This document shows positions 43,860 to 52,869 of a stretch of DNA of 64,000 nt, one piece after another (the first letter of the stretch is position 1; every line of letters begins with the position of its first letter). The position numbers were made by a program, and so were the translations under genes. The notes beneath the pieces were generated by a model. It searched no databases and had not been told where the DNA came from. It saw only the letters and a list, made by a program, of their open reading frames with translations. The DNA comes from Pontixanthobacter aestiaquae (GTDB taxonomy: Bacteria; Pseudomonadota; Alphaproteobacteria; Sphingomonadales; Sphingomonadaceae): positions 1,187,001-1,251,000 of the forward strand of contig NZ_WTYZ01000001.1 in assembly GCF_009827455.1 (NCBI RefSeq), written 5' to 3'.

Positions 43860-44833
43860 GTTGCATCAGCTCCAAAACAGGCGGAGCCGTGCTGGGCACA
43901 TTCGCGCGACTGTTCGATCTGGATGGTCGCGTGATTGATCTGGTGGTGATGGTTCAACTGGCGCGCAATATCGTGAAGAAAAACATCACCGGGATGACCC
44001 GCAGGCATCACCAGATGCGCGGTCAGGGCGGTCTCAGTCGTGCTCATCGGCCAGATATGTAGCTCGTGCACTTCATTTACGCCAGCAAGGCCCGAGAGAT
44101 ATGTGCGGACGTCGGCCTCGGAAATACCCTCGGGCACGCCGAGCAGGCCCATCTTTACACTGTCTTTCAATAGGCCCCATGTGCCCCAAGCGATCACCGC
44201 GACGATGATTAGGCTTACCGCCGGATCGATCCACAGCGCTCCCGTCCAGATTATCGCCAGACCGGCCAGCACAACGCCCGCAGACACCAGCGCATCGGCG
44301 GCCATGTGCAGATAGGCGCCGCGAATATTCAGATCGTCTTTGCTGCCTTTCATAAACAGCAGCGCGGTGAAGGCGTTGATCGCGATGCCGATGCTGGCAA
44401 CGATCACAACCGTCATTCCCTCGATCGGTTGCGGATCGGTCATCCGGTGCAATGTCTCGTAGAAAATCGCCCCAATGGCAATCAGCAGCAATGCGGCATT
44501 GGCCAGCGCGGCAAGGATCGTGGAGCTCTTATAGCCGTAAGTGAAGCGTGTGGTCGGCGCGCGCTTCGCTGCGATGCTCGCACCCCAAGCCACAAGCAGC
44601 GCCAGCACATCCGATAGATTATGCCCGGCGTCGGCAACCAGTGCCATTGAACCGGACAGGAAACCGTAGGTCGCCTCGACAATGACAAAGGCTGTGTTGA
44701 GGACGATCCCGATGGCAAAGGCGCGGCCGAAGTCGGCGGGCACGTGCGAATGGCCCGCATGTCCGTGGCCGTGCCCATGGTCGTGCCCGTGTTCGATATG
44801 ATGTGTATGGTTATGTAAGTCTCGGGCGCCCAT
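43856..44833 (-). CDS. Cation diffusion facilitator (zinc/cobalt efflux)
   Basis: A 325-residue metal/proton antiporter. It has a His-rich N-terminus (HGHDHGHGHGHAGHSH) that probably binds metal. Six membrane helices follow, and the CDF signature ALVADAGHNLSDVLALLVAW holds the transport-site residues (HxxxD in the second helix). The cytosolic C-terminal domain ends near GVNEVHELHIWPMS. Closest type is CzcD/DmeF-like. Its GTGA junction with the sigma factor gene means efflux pump, ECF sigma and anti-sigma form one transcription unit, which suggests a metal- or envelope-stress link (inference). Confidence 0.95.
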   Translation of the reverse strand: MGARDLHNHTHHIEHGHDHGHGHGHAGHSHVPADFGRAFAIGIVLNTAFVIVEATYGFLSGSMALVADAGHNLSDVLALLVAWGASIAAKRAPTTRFTYGYKSSTILAALANAALLLIAIGAIFYETLHRMTDPQPIEGMTVVIVASIGIAINAFTALLFMKGSKDDLNIRGAYLHMAADALVSAGVVLAGLAIIWTGALWIDPAVSLIIVAVIAWGTWGLLKDSVKMGLLGVPEGISEADVRTYLSGLAGVNEVHELHIWPMSTTETALTAHLVMPAGHPGDVFLHDIARQLNHHHQINHATIQIEQSRECAQHGSACFGADAT

Positions 44834-44838
44834 TGTCG

Positions 44839-45507
44839 TCAGTCATAGACGCAGGCATCGAGCGCGTCACGCCTTACCACATCAATCCGCGCAGCGATGG
44901 TGTTACCATATTTGCGCGTGAAGCCGGTCGGGTTGGTGACAGAGCGCTTTTGCGGCAAGGGCAGGGCTGCGGCCATGCGCGCTGCCTCGCTCTTGGTCAG
45001 ACGCGCGGCGGAGTGACCGAAGTAACGCTGTGCGCCCGCCTCCGCACCGTAGGTTCCAATCCCTGTCTCGGCGACGTTGAGATAGACCTCCATGATGCGC
45101 CGCTTGCCCCAGATATTCTCGATCAGGAAAGTAAACCACGCTTCAAACCCTTTGCGGACATAACCGCCGCCTTGCCACAGGAAGACATTCTTGGCGGTTT
45201 GCTGGCTGATTGTGGAGCCGCCGCGGATACGCCCGCCCTGTGCATTACGCTTGATTGCTTTCTCGATAGCTTCGCGGTCGAAACCGTTATGGCTGCAAAA
45301 CTTGCTGTCCTCACCAGCAATCACGGCACTGACCAGATTGCGATCGATATTGGAAAGCGATTCCCAATCCTTGGTAATCCCGTCGCCATTCATCACCATC
45401 GTCGCGGTGACTGGCGGCGGCACAAATTTAAACAGCAGCACAAAGGCAAGGCTGAGGCCTATGAACCACAGTATGATCTTTACGAGGATTTTGAAAAGGC
45501 GGGTCAT
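44839..45507 (-). CDS. mtgA: Monofunctional peptidoglycan glycosyltransferase MtgA
   Basis: A 222-residue inner-membrane enzyme that polymerises lipid II into glycan strands. It has one N-terminal membrane helix (about 9-27) and a GT51 domain with motifs EDSKFCSHNGFD (catalytic Glu), RGGSTISQQTAKN, GKRRIMEVYLN and AAALPLPQ. There is no transpeptidase domain, so it is the monofunctional form. The stop is 5 bases from the CDF start downstream, so it probably belongs to the same run of genes. Confidence 0.95.
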   Translation of the reverse strand: MTRLFKILVKIILWFIGLSLAFVLLFKFVPPPVTATMVMNGDGITKDWESLSNIDRNLVSAVIAGEDSKFCSHNGFDREAIEKAIKRNAQGGRIRGGSTISQQTAKNVFLWQGGGYVRKGFEAWFTFLIENIWGKRRIMEVYLNVAETGIGTYGAEAGAQRYFGHSAARLTKSEAARMAAALPLPQKRSVTNPTGFTRKYGNTIAARIDVVRRDALDACVYD

Positions 45508-45544
45508 TTACAACAAGCATAGCGTGCAATGCTCGGCCGATAAA

Positions 45545-45577
45545 CAAAAACCCCGCCAACATTGCTGTTGGCGGGGG
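45545..45577 (-). terminator. Rho-independent terminator of rpoH
   Basis: Perfect ten-base stem CCCCGCCAAC / GTTGGCGGGG (45551-45560 with 45567-45576). Reading the minus strand, it is followed by TTTTTGTTTA. Confidence 0.9.
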
Positions 45578-45604
45578 CTTGGTGATTGCGCCGGTTTTCT
45601 GGCG

Positions 45605-46507
45605 TTACGCTGCCGTCGGCATAAACCGCTCACCAGCAATGGTCTTCATCGCTTTCTGCAGTTTTTCGAACGCCCGCACTTCAATCTGGCGGATGCGTTC
45701 GCGGCTGACTTCGTAAACCTGCGATAGCTCCTCGAGCGTTTGCGGGTTTTCGGTCAGGCGGCGTTCGGTCAGAATGTGCTTCTCGCGGTCATTCAGACTT
45801 TCCATCGCTTCGCCGAGCATTTCGTGCCGGACTTCCGCTTCTTCAGCGTCAGCCACAGTTTCGTCCTGCAGAGGCGAGTCGTCCACCAGCCAATCTTGCC
45901 ACTGGCCGCCATCTTCCTCGTCACCGCGCATTTTGGTGTTGAGCGAGCCGTCGCCGCCCATCATCATCCGGCGGTTCATGTTGATGACTTCCTGCTCCGG
46001 CACGCCGAGATCGGTTGCGATCTTGGTCACGTCATCGGGATGCAGGTCGCTATCTTCGTAGGCCTCAAGCTCTTTCTTCATCCGGCGAAGGTTGAAGAAC
46101 AGCTTTTTCTGAGCCGCAGTGGTACCCATTTTCACGAGCGACCAGCTGCGCAGAATAAATTCCTGCATGCTCGCCTTGATCCACCACATTGCGTAGGTAG
46201 CAAGGCGGAAGCCGCGCTCGGGTTCGAATTTCTTGACGCCCTGCATCAACCCGACATTGCCCTCTGAAATGAGGTCAGAAACAGGGAGGCCGTAGCCGCG
46301 GTAACCCATCGCGATTTTCGCGACAAGGCGAAGGTGACTGGTCACCAATTGTGCGGCTGCTTCGGGATCTTCATGTTCCGCATAACGCTTGGCGAGCATA
46401 TATTCCTGCTCGGCGGTCAATACGGGGAATTTCTTGATTTCCGACAGATAGCGATTGAGGCTTTGCTCGCCGCCTAATGCCGGGACTTTGGTCGTTACGT
46501 TACTCAT
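45605..46507 (-). CDS. rpoH: Sigma-32 heat-shock factor RpoH
   Basis: A 300-residue alternative sigma factor. Region 2 carries the RpoH-specific KFEPERGFRLATYAMWWIKA and QEFILRSWSLVKMGTTAAQK (the RpoH box lies here). Region 4.2 ends TLEELSQVYEVSRERIRQIE. Start at 46507, MSNVTTKVPALGG; the frame runs further 5' without support. It directs RNA polymerase to heat-shock genes such as clpP and the chaperones. A promoter candidate lies about 75 bases upstream. Confidence 0.97.
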   Translation of the reverse strand: MSNVTTKVPALGGEQSLNRYLSEIKKFPVLTAEQEYMLAKRYAEHEDPEAAAQLVTSHLRLVAKIAMGYRGYGLPVSDLISEGNVGLMQGVKKFEPERGFRLATYAMWWIKASMQEFILRSWSLVKMGTTAAQKKLFFNLRRMKKELEAYEDSDLHPDDVTKIATDLGVPEQEVINMNRRMMMGGDGSLNTKMRGDEEDGGQWQDWLVDDSPLQDETVADAEEAEVRHEMLGEAMESLNDREKHILTERRLTENPQTLEELSQVYEVSRERIRQIEVRAFEKLQKAMKTIAGERFMPTAA

Positions 46508-46581
46508 TTCCCTAACCTTTCTTCGCCAGCCTCTGTTTTCCGGACCTCTAAGAGCATCCGTTATTTCGGGCCGCTTGGTTA

Positions 46582-46610
46582 CATATAGACGCACTTTGCA
46601 CGATTTGCAG
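46582..46610 (-). promoter_or_regulatory. Candidate sigma-70-type promoter of rpoH
   Basis: On the minus strand: CTGCAA (46610-46605), 17 bases, TATATG (46587-46582), 75 bases before the rpoH ATG. Good spacing, moderate match. Confidence 0.4.
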
Positions 46611-46616
46611 TGCTAT

Positions 46617-47570
46617 TCATCGATCAGAACGTGCGGTTTCGTCGATAAGTTCCCGCATATCGGCCGGAATTTCGGTCTGAAACTCGACAAATTCGCCCGT
46701 TATCGGGTGGTCGAAGCCCAAAGACGCCGCGTGCAGCGCCTGCCTGGCAAAGCCCAGTTCCTTCAGAATCGCTCTCAATTTCGCTGGAGTTCGTCCATAT
46801 GTTGGATCCCCTAATAGCGCATGACCGATTGACCCAAGGTGAACCCGTATCTGGTGTGTCCGCCCCGTTTCCAACCTGCACTCTATCAGGCTGCAATGAT
46901 TGAGCTTTTCGATGGTTTTGAAATGCGTGACTGCATGTTTTCCGCGTGATGATGTGTCGGGCAGAACTGCCATTTTTTTGCGGTTCTGACCCGACCGGCC
47001 AATGCGTGCTTTGATCGTTCCGCTGGCGGGGTTGGGATGCCCGCCGCACACCGCATGATAGCGGCGTTTGATCGAATGGTCTGCTAACTGGGCGGCCAGC
47101 CCCTCATGCGCAGCAGTAGATTTTGCTACAACCAGCAAACCAGAAGTATCCTTATCAATCCGGTGCACGATGCCGGGGCGGGCAACTCCGCCGATCCCGG
47201 ATAACTGCCCTTTACAATGGTGGAGCAAAGCATTGACCAGTGTTCCGTCAGGATTTCCTGCGGCTGGGTGCACGACCATGCCCGCAGGTTTGTTGACGAC
47301 GATCAGATGCTCATCCTCGAACGCGATCTCTAGCGGGATGTCCTGGGGTTGCGCTTCTGCCTCGGCAGCAGGCGGAACGGTGATGATGAACGTGCTGCCT
47401 GACTGAGCCTTGGCGGAAGGATTGATGGCGGGGCTACCGTCCACTGTAACCGCGCCTTCGGCCATCAGCGCTTTGACCCGCTCTCGCGACAGGCCGGATG
47501 CTTCGGCTAGCGCTTTGTCTAAGCGGCCGGATGTGGCGACGGTTCCGGTAATGACTTCACTCTCGCTCAT
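46617..47570 (-). CDS. rluD: 23S rRNA pseudouridine synthase, RluD family
   Basis: A 317-residue enzyme converting uridines in helix 69 of 23S rRNA (1911/1915/1917 in E. coli) to pseudouridine. It has an N-terminal S4 RNA-binding domain (about 15-70, RLDKALAEASGLSRERVKAL). The catalytic domain follows with the hallmark HRIDKDTSGLLVVAKS containing the catalytic Asp, then GRTHQIRVHL. Start at 47570 (MSESEVIT); an earlier ATG at 47600 would overlap the divergent JAMM gene. The two ATGs are 16 bases apart and neither has a strong SD. Confidence 0.95.
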   Translation of the reverse strand: MSESEVITGTVATSGRLDKALAEASGLSRERVKALMAEGAVTVDGSPAINPSAKAQSGSTFIITVPPAAEAEAQPQDIPLEIAFEDEHLIVVNKPAGMVVHPAAGNPDGTLVNALLHHCKGQLSGIGGVARPGIVHRIDKDTSGLLVVAKSTAAHEGLAAQLADHSIKRRYHAVCGGHPNPASGTIKARIGRSGQNRKKMAVLPDTSSRGKHAVTHFKTIEKLNHCSLIECRLETGRTHQIRVHLGSIGHALLGDPTYGRTPAKLRAILKELGFARQALHAASLGFDHPITGEFVEFQTEIPADMRELIDETARSDR

Positions 47571-47586
47571 GCTAAAGCGATGGTCG

Positions 47587-47982
47587 ATGACGTTGAACAT
47601 CTCAAGTGATCTTATCGAGGCGCTTCGAAATGAGGCCAACAAAACGCACCCAAACGAATGCTGCGGTATCCTCTTGGGCGCAGCCGGTGAAATCGCCCAA
47701 ATTCAACCCGCCACAAACGTCCATCCCACACCCGAAACCCATTTCGAGATTGACCCCGCTACCCTCATCGCGGCCTACAAGATCGAACGCGAGGGCGGCC
47801 CGAACGTCATCGGCTACTATCATTCTCACCCCAAGGGACTGCCAGAACCTTCCAAAACCGATCAGGCCTCAGCCGCGGGCGATGATAAGGTCTGGGCGAT
47901 AATAGGGTGCGACAAAATCCGCTTCTGGCGCGATGGTCCCGTGGGCTTCAAACCGCTTTCCTACGAGGTCGTAGAAGACTAA
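47587..47982 (+). CDS. M67 family JAMM metallopeptidase
   Basis: A 131-residue zinc metallopeptidase of the JAB1/Mov34/MPN+ fold. The complete JAMM motif is present: Glu24 (PNECCG), His79 and His81 in HSHPKGLP, Ser89 and Asp92. In bacteria such proteins process small ubiquitin-like or sulfur-carrier proteins (ThiS/MoaD-like) or remove C-terminal residues from them. No such substrate gene is adjacent, so the substrate is unknown. Head-to-head with rluD. Confidence 0.9.
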   Translation: MTLNISSDLIEALRNEANKTHPNECCGILLGAAGEIAQIQPATNVHPTPETHFEIDPATLIAAYKIEREGGPNVIGYYHSHPKGLPEPSKTDQASAAGDDKVWAIIGCDKIRFWRDGPVGFKPLSYEVVED

Positions 47983-48110
47983 TATCACCGTCATGAGCGG
48001 CATCTGCTATTCGCGAAAAATACTCGTTTCGACGCAGCGGGTGGCGCTATGGTAAATTTGCCCTAAGACAGTGTTCCATGTGTTCCATCCTGTAGGATTT
48101 GCAACCGTAA

Positions 48111-48770
48111 ATGACTGATAATCCGTCTCCCGATCTTGCCGCATTGCTCTGCTCGCGGCTGTGCCATGACTTGCTTAGCCCTGTGGGCGCGATGAGCAAT
48201 GGTTTGGAATTGCTCGCCGACGAGCATGATCCGGCGATGCGTAAGCAATGCATGGATTTGCTCGAACAAAGCGCAAAGGCCAGCACTGATAAACTCAAAT
48301 TTTTCCGCTTGGCATTTGGCGCGGCTGGTGGCTTTGGCGAAATGGTGGAGGTGGCTGAACCGAAGGCCGTGATTGATGCGCTGATCGGCGATGCCAAGCG
48401 CGTTGAAGCCAATTGGGCGATGGACGCTGCGAAGCTTCCCAAGGACGCGGTGAAGGTGTTGCTGAACCTCGCGCATATCGCTCTCGACGCACTTATTCGC
48501 GGCGGCACTTTGGATATTGGTGCGGAAATGACCGGCGGGAATACAGAAATCGTTGTTCGCGCCGCTGGCGACAAGATCGCGTTTGACGAGTCCATCGGGC
48601 ACGCGCTGCAAGGCGATTTACCTGCCGACGAACTGAGTAGCCGTACAGCGCCGGCCTATATGATTGCACAGCTGGCCAAGAAAGCGGGCGGCGGTTTGCA
48701 ATATCAGCTGGGCGATGATGCGCTGGTTCTGGGCGCAGTGCTGCCCCAGCCAGAGGGTCTTATTGGGTAA
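48111..48770 (+). CDS. chpT: Histidine phosphotransferase ChpT
   Basis: A 219-residue protein that shuttles phosphate from the hybrid kinase CckA to CtrA and CpdR. The N-terminal dimerisation helices carry the phospho-acceptor His19 in SRLCHDLLSPVGAMSNGLEL. The C-terminal degenerate HATPase-like domain follows. Known from the alphaproteobacterial cell-cycle and motility pathway. The N-terminal motif and the length match ChpT, not EnvZ-type kinases. It is followed 6 bases later by an amidase gene. Confidence 0.9.
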   Translation: MTDNPSPDLAALLCSRLCHDLLSPVGAMSNGLELLADEHDPAMRKQCMDLLEQSAKASTDKLKFFRLAFGAAGGFGEMVEVAEPKAVIDALIGDAKRVEANWAMDAAKLPKDAVKVLLNLAHIALDALIRGGTLDIGAEMTGGNTEIVVRAAGDKIAFDESIGHALQGDLPADELSSRTAPAYMIAQLAKKAGGGLQYQLGDDALVLGAVLPQPEGLIG

Positions 48771-48776
48771 GATAAT

Positions 48777-49481
48777 ATGGCAGACGAGCTCGTTCATCAC
48801 ACGCGGTTATCGCCCAATTGTAATGAGCGAAAATTGCCGATTTCGATGGTCGTGTTGCATTATACCGAGATGAAGCCGGTAGAGACCGCGTTGGAGCGGC
48901 TCTGCGATCCGGAAGCGAGCGTGAGCGCGCATTATCTGATTTCGGAAGAAGGCGAAGTGACGCTGCTCGTACCCGAGGAAAAGCGCGCTTGGCATGCCGG
49001 TGCGTCGTTCTGGCGCGGGACCAAAGATGTTAACTCGGCCAGTATCGGGATCGAACTCGATCATCCGGGACATGGCTTAGGCTATCGCCCGTTCGAAGAT
49101 GCGCAGATTGAGGCTTTAGTCCCGCTGCTTCACCGGATTGTGCAGACATACGATATCGCCAAAGCCAATGTCGTAGGCCATTCCGATGTTGCCCCCGCGC
49201 GCAAGACCGATCCGGGCGAACTTTTCCCATGGGACCGGCTGGCGGATTACGGACTCGCAACCGCTGTTCCAAAGATCCAGCTGGGCAATCCGTTCGACAA
49301 TGACGGGGCCTTCTTTCTCGCGCTGGAACGCTATGGCTATGACATTACTGACAGCACCAAAGCGGTCGAAGCATTCCAACGCCGCTGGCGCCCGCACAAG
49401 ATGGATGGGCAAGTGGACGGAGAAATCTGTGCGATCCTGTTCCAGTTGCTGCTTGATCGCGACCGCGGAGCCGCTAGATAG
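48777..49481 (+). CDS. N-acetylmuramoyl-L-alanine amidase (AmpD/AmiD family)
   Basis: A 234-residue zinc amidase that cleaves the bond between muramic acid and the L-Ala of peptidoglycan peptides. The amidase-2 domain lies at about 1-155 with His28 (VVLHYT), the zinc-binding His of NVVGHSDVAPARKTDPG and the Asp/His pair. A C-terminal peptidoglycan-binding helical domain follows (about 170-230, VEAFQRRWRPH). No signal peptide is visible, so it may act in the cytoplasm on recycled muropeptides. Overlaps nothing; RNase P RNA begins just after the stop. Confidence 0.92.
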   Translation: MADELVHHTRLSPNCNERKLPISMVVLHYTEMKPVETALERLCDPEASVSAHYLISEEGEVTLLVPEEKRAWHAGASFWRGTKDVNSASIGIELDHPGHGLGYRPFEDAQIEALVPLLHRIVQTYDIAKANVVGHSDVAPARKTDPGELFPWDRLADYGLATAVPKIQLGNPFDNDGAFFLALERYGYDITDSTKAVEAFQRRWRPHKMDGQVDGEICAILFQLLLDRDRGAAR

Positions 49482-49483
49482 CG

Positions 49484-49893
<410 letters not shown>

Positions 49894-49948
49894 CTTTCCT
49901 ACTCCGGCCAACTCTGTCATCGGCAATTGAGTTGTGAAGGGAAAGACA

Positions 49949-50602
49949 ATGAGTCGAAGACTGTTGGCGGAAGCGATTGGCAGCTTCTTCCTTTTCGCCT
50001 GTGTAATCGGCTCAGGCATTATGGCCGAGACGCTTGCTGGCGGAAATGTCGCGATTGCTCTGCTTGGTAACACGTTGGCAACCGGCGCGATCTTGTCGGT
50101 GCTGATCGCCATGCTGGGGCCAATATCGGGCGCGCATTTCAATCCGGCGGTGACGCTGGCGTTCCGGATACGCGGAGAGATTGCGACCAAGGAAGCGCTC
50201 CTGTTTGTCTTAGTCCAATTGGTCGCCGGGATCATCGGCGTGTGGGCGGCTCATGTGATGTTCGACCAGCCGCTGATTCAATATTCGCTCAAGCCGCGCA
50301 CCGGCACGGGGCAATGGCTGGGCGAGTTTATTGCGACATTCGGATTGGTTCTGACCATTCTGGGGACGATCAGAGTGAACGTTGCGTGGGTGCCCGCCTC
50401 TGTGGGCCTCTATATCAGTGCTGCTTATTGGTTCACTTCATCGACCAGCTTTGCCAATCCTGCGATCACGGTCGCGCGCAGCCTCAGCAACACTTTTGCC
50501 GGGATTGCTCCGGTTGATGTGGCGGGCTTTGTCGCTGCGCAGTTTGCCGGTGCGATCGCGGCGGTTTGGGTTGCAAAGCTGCTGTATGAGAAATCAGGCT
50601 GA
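49949..50602 (+). CDS. Aquaporin/MIP family channel
   Basis: A 217-residue membrane protein with six helices and two half-helices. Both NPA boxes are present: HFNPAVT in the first half and FANPAIT in the second, the hallmark of the major intrinsic protein family. Narrow-pore residues cannot be assigned confidently, so water versus glycerol is not decided. The start at 49949 follows GAAGGGAAAG. The TGA stop overlaps the ATG of the next gene by one base. Confidence 0.92.
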   Translation: MSRRLLAEAIGSFFLFACVIGSGIMAETLAGGNVAIALLGNTLATGAILSVLIAMLGPISGAHFNPAVTLAFRIRGEIATKEALLFVLVQLVAGIIGVWAAHVMFDQPLIQYSLKPRTGTGQWLGEFIATFGLVLTILGTIRVNVAWVPASVGLYISAAYWFTSSTSFANPAITVARSLSNTFAGIAPVDVAGFVAAQFAGAIAAVWVAKLLYEKSG

Positions 50603-52038
50603 TGCGTGTCGCGATCATAGGATCTGGCGCTTCGGGGATCGCTGCGGCCTACTACTTAAAACAGGCAAGCATCACCGACTTCACGCTGTTTGAGAAGAGT
50701 GACGATCTAGGCGGGACGTGGCGTGATAATCGCTATCCCGGCGTGGCCTGTGATGTTCCCTCGCATCTCTATCGCTTCACCTTTGCGCCTAACGCCGAAT
50801 GGACACGGCGCTGCTCTCCCGGTGCTGAAATCCAAGGCTATATGCGCGATGTGGCCAAGCAAATCGGCACGTTCCCGAAAATCGCATTCGGCCATGAAGT
50901 GATTGAAGCGAAATTCGCCGATGGTGGTTGGGACGTGACCACCAGCAAAGGACCGCAAGGGCGCTTCGATGCGGTCATCTCTGCAAGCGGTGCGCTGCAC
51001 CATCCTAAAATGCCGGATATCGAAGGGCTCGATAGCTTTGCGGGCGGTTCCTGCCATTCAGCCCGCTGGGATGACAGCGTCGACCTGACCGGCAAGCGGG
51101 TTGGTATCATCGGCAGTGGTTCGACCGGTACACAATTGACGTGTGCACTGGCGGAGATTGCCGGAACGCTGACGCTATTCCAGCGCACAGCACAGTGGAT
51201 TATGCCGCTGCCCAACCATCCGATTGCCGAGGAAAAACGGAAGGAATACCGCGATGATCCGGCCAAGATGGACGGTTATTATCACTACCTCGCCAGCCGG
51301 TTTAACGAAGTTTTTGGCGATGCGGTGTCCGGCCACAATCCCGAAGCTTATGACCATATGGTTGAAGCGTGCGAAGAGAATTTGCGCGCCAGCATTGCTG
51401 ATCCGGACCTGCGCGCAAAACTGACGCCCGATTATAAAGTCGGCTGCAAGCGGCTGGTGCTGTCGGACGGGTTCTACGCGGCAATCCAGCGGCCAAACGC
51501 GACGCTGGAGACAGGAGCAATCAGCAAGATTGAACCCCAAGGCGTGCGGATGGAGGACGGCACACTGCACGAACTCGACTACCTGATCTACGCCACCGGG
51601 TTTCATGCCCACAGTCTCTGCCATCCGATGCATATTGCCGGGCGCGATGGCCGCGTGCTGGCGGACGAATGGGCCGACGGGAACTATGCCTACCGTTCGG
51701 TTGCAGTTCCGGGTTTTCCCAACTGGTTTATGATCGGCGGGCCAAACAGTCCGATAGGCAATTTCTCCTACCTGATGACAGCCGAGCTTCAGGCAAAATA
51801 TGTCGTATCGCTGATCGAGCACGCGAGTTCGGGTGTCACCGTTGAGCCGAAAGCGGCTGTGACTGAGGCCTATAATGCTGAACTGCGTGAGGCGATGAAT
51901 GGCACAATCTGGGTATCGGGCTGTGACAGCTGGTACTTCGACAAGCAGGGTAGGGTAGCCTCGTATCCGTGGCAGTTCAGCCGTTTTGCCGAGGAGATGC
52001 AGGCGCCGGACTTCGCTGATTTCCTTATCGGATCCTAA
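50602..52038 (+). CDS. Flavin-containing monooxygenase (Baeyer-Villiger type)
   Basis: A 478-residue FAD/NADPH oxidoreductase. FAD-binding GSGASGIAAAYYL at 7-19, NADPH-binding GSGSTGTQ at about 171-178, and the class B monooxygenase fingerprint FxGxxxHxxxW at about 146-156 (FAGGSCHSARW). It probably inserts oxygen into ketones or oxidises heteroatoms; substrate unknown. It overlaps the aquaporin stop by one base, so the two are co-transcribed, although the pairing has no obvious meaning. Confidence 0.9.
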   Translation: MRVAIIGSGASGIAAAYYLKQASITDFTLFEKSDDLGGTWRDNRYPGVACDVPSHLYRFTFAPNAEWTRRCSPGAEIQGYMRDVAKQIGTFPKIAFGHEVIEAKFADGGWDVTTSKGPQGRFDAVISASGALHHPKMPDIEGLDSFAGGSCHSARWDDSVDLTGKRVGIIGSGSTGTQLTCALAEIAGTLTLFQRTAQWIMPLPNHPIAEEKRKEYRDDPAKMDGYYHYLASRFNEVFGDAVSGHNPEAYDHMVEACEENLRASIADPDLRAKLTPDYKVGCKRLVLSDGFYAAIQRPNATLETGAISKIEPQGVRMEDGTLHELDYLIYATGFHAHSLCHPMHIAGRDGRVLADEWADGNYAYRSVAVPGFPNWFMIGGPNSPIGNFSYLMTAELQAKYVVSLIEHASSGVTVEPKAAVTEAYNAELREAMNGTIWVSGCDSWYFDKQGRVASYPWQFSRFAEEMQAPDFADFLIGS

Positions 52039-52077
52039 TTTCGCGGAACCGACGCCTTTGCAGTCGGTTCCGACCCT

Positions 52078-52869
52078 ATGCAAACATCAGCACCAACTAC
52101 GCGAAGCACCCTCCAGATTCTCGCCATTGTCCTTGCCGTCATTTGGCAGATTGGAGCTACCTTCCTGCCTAATTTCGGCTTGGGCGAGCCAATCGGTCAA
52201 CGTTCCGATGCAATCAGAACGCTTGTGGTTCCCTCTGGATGGGCATTTGCGATTTGGGGGCCGCTGTTCCTAGGTTGCGCTATTTACGCGGTGTGGCAAG
52301 CGCTGCCAGGCCAGCGTGACAATCCATTGGTGGCCAGCATCGGTTGGTATACTGCGGGTGCAACGGCAGCGAATGGATTGTGGGCGACCTACACCCAGTT
52401 TTACAATCTGACTTTCATTTCGGCGCTCATTATCTTGTTCTCCTTGGTCTGCCTGCTTGCAACATTGCGGGCTCTGGTGGCTTGGGAAAAGCCGTTCACG
52501 AAAGGCGAACGATGGATCACCGCGCTGACCTTTAGTGCGTTGGCGGCGTGGTTGACTGTCGCATCGACCGTGAACATCACGGCTGCGCTTAAATATCACG
52601 GTGTCGGTGCAGGTAGTTCCTACCCGATGCTCGCAGCTGCAATAGTTCTCGTGGCCGGCCTGATCGGCTCGGCGGCAGCGACAGGAGCGCGCGGCAACCC
52701 TTGGTACTCGGTGGTGATTTTGTGGGCAATGCTGGCGATCTACTTCAAAGGCGGCCAGGAGCATTTCGCTATTGCCGTTGCAACCGGCCTATCGACGCTG
52801 ATGGTCGCGTTTAGCTGTCTTAGAAAGTTAAGCGGCCGCTCTGACCGCCAGCACTGGCTAGGGTTCTAA
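52078..52869 (+). CDS. TspO/MBR-like membrane protein (tentative)
   Basis: A 263-residue membrane protein with six or seven hydrophobic segments. The early block PSGWAFAIWGPLFLGCAIYA and the many tryptophans resemble the tryptophan-rich TspO/MBR sensory family and its longer relatives, which bind porphyrins or other lipophilic ligands. The identification is from pattern only and the protein is longer than classic TspO. It follows the monooxygenase by 39 bases on the same strand, and its stop overlaps the ugd stop by 3-4 bases. Confidence 0.65.
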   Translation: MQTSAPTTRSTLQILAIVLAVIWQIGATFLPNFGLGEPIGQRSDAIRTLVVPSGWAFAIWGPLFLGCAIYAVWQALPGQRDNPLVASIGWYTAGATAANGLWATYTQFYNLTFISALIILFSLVCLLATLRALVAWEKPFTKGERWITALTFSALAAWLTVASTVNITAALKYHGVGAGSSYPMLAAAIVLVAGLIGSAAATGARGNPWYSVVILWAMLAIYFKGGQEHFAIAVATGLSTLMVAFSCLRKLSGRSDRQHWLGF

